In this document: piece after piece, positions 63,494 through 64,000 of the stretch
Position numbering within the stretch: position 1 is the stretch's first letter
How the letters are laid out: every line of letters starts with the position of its first letter
Origin: Motiliproteus sp036964625
Lineage (GTDB): Bacteria; Pseudomonadota; Gammaproteobacteria; Pseudomonadales; Balneatricaceae
Direction: 5' to 3'
Assembly (NCBI GenBank): GCA_036964625.1
Contig: JBALTG010000001.1
Span: forward strand, 1-64,000
DNA: 64,000 nt
Translations under genes and position numbers: made by a program
Notes under the pieces: model-generated
Databases searched by the model: none
Told to the model about the DNA's origin: nothing
The model's input: the letters and a program-made list of their open reading frames with translations, nothing else

Positions 63494-64000
63494 ATGAGCC
63501 TGAGCGTCTGGTTTTCCCTCGTCATTATTTGCCTCCTTGGGGCCATATCCCCAGGGCCGAGTGTGGTCGTGGTGTTGCGTCACAGCCTGAGCAACGGCCG
63601 CTTGCACGGTATTCTAGCCGCGCTCGCGCATACGCTGGGAGTGGCCACCTGGGCGATATTGACGATTTCAGGACTGGCGTTGCTGGTGACCGAAACGCCC
63701 TTGCTGTTTAGCGTGATCACCTATACCGGAGCGGGTTATTTAGCCTGGATCGGAGTCAAAGCGCTGCAGTCCAAGGGCCAACGATTCCTCCAGACCCGCA
63801 CATCCAGGGCACCTCTGTCCGCAGCGGTTAGGGACGGCGCGACGGTTGCCCTGTTGAATCCGAAGCTGGCGATCTTCTTTATTGCCCTGTTTTCACAGTT
63901 TATCTCTGCGGAGATGGCCCTGGCCGAGCAATGGATCACCGTGGCAACCGTGACCACCATCGATGGCCTTTGGTACCTTTGCGTTGCGATCATCTTGTCC
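63494..64000 (+). CDS. LysE/RhtB-family exporter (partial, cut by window end)
   Basis: The open frame from ATG 63494 reaches the window edge (169 codons). It begins MSLSVWFSLVIICLLGAISPGPSVVVVLRHSLSNGR, and the early PGPSVVVV-type motif with a later ALLNPKLAIFFIALFSQF is diagnostic of LysE/RhtB amino-acid exporters. Membrane segments recur from residue 5. The C-terminal end is outside the window. Confidence 0.88.
   Translation, partial: MSLSVWFSLVIICLLGAISPGPSVVVVLRHSLSNGRLHGILAALAHTLGVATWAILTISGLALLVTETPLLFSVITYTGAGYLAWIGVKALQSKGQRFLQTRTSRAPLSAAVRDGATVALLNPKLAIFFIALFSQFISAEMALAEQWITVATVTTIDGLWYLCVAIILS

Overview
The window is a stretch of chromosome from a marine-type gammaproteobacterium, probably in the Oceanospirillales/Pseudomonadales neighbourhood. 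The grounds are the queA-tgt-yajC-secD-secF block, an intact S10-spc-alpha ribosomal array, the rplQ / uvrA / ssb order also seen in Pseudomonas, a fabA-fabB pair, and Gram-negative genes such as the fabA dehydratase-isomerase and a DUF4136 lipoprotein. No genus can be fixed from the sequence alone. Most of the window is housekeeping DNA. Accessory material lies at the far left (1-1189) and in 52.7-57.1 kb.

Layout. 1-1189 has no convincing gene. It holds a GGACACC cluster and a three-member, 156-bp-period repeat, and it abuts the 3' end of a tRNA-Leu(CAA), a common island insertion site. 1.4-6.9 kb: queA, tgt, yajC, secD, secF (queuosine tRNA modification and the Sec auxiliary complex). 7.2-12.4 kb: rnr, a DedA-PAP2 fusion on the minus strand, serB. 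12.4-18.6 kb: a truncated TetR-type regulator, then a four-gene BMP-family nucleoside/purine ABC transporter followed by an adenine/adenosine deaminase, which reads as a purine uptake and salvage operon. 18.8-32.6 kb: 27 genes from rpsJ to rplQ including secY and rpoA. There is an internal promoter ahead of rpsM and there are hairpins in several intercistronic gaps. The usual str operon (rpsL-rpsG-fusA-tuf) is not immediately upstream.

32.9-41.6 kb: uvrA (minus) divergent from ssb, an RmlD-like reductase, moaA, a divergent acyltransferase, moaC, moaD (no moaE here) and an LptA/PlsC-like acyltransferase. 41.6-44.6 kb: fabB, fabA and ispB on the minus strand. 44.8-48.7 kb: rplU, rpmA, obgE, proB and a DsbA-family protein. 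48.8-52.7 kb: a Crp/Fnr regulator with a small membrane protein (minus), ilvD, trmB. 52.7-57.6 kb: small hypothetical genes, a VTT-like membrane protein, a three-copy tandem array of about 470-bp units, an RNase D-like exonuclease, a 58-bp tandem repeat and a DUF4136 lipoprotein. 57.8-64 kb: sbcD-sbcC, a Bcr/CflA-type MFS pump and a LysE/RhtB exporter cut by the window edge.

The strongest candidates for undescribed biology are non-coding: the array at about 54750-56130, the paired RNA-like units at 837-915 and 993-1072 (with a decayed third copy at 681), and the perfect 31-bp palindrome at 52955-52985. I found no defence system, CRISPR array, complete insertion sequence or phage gene.
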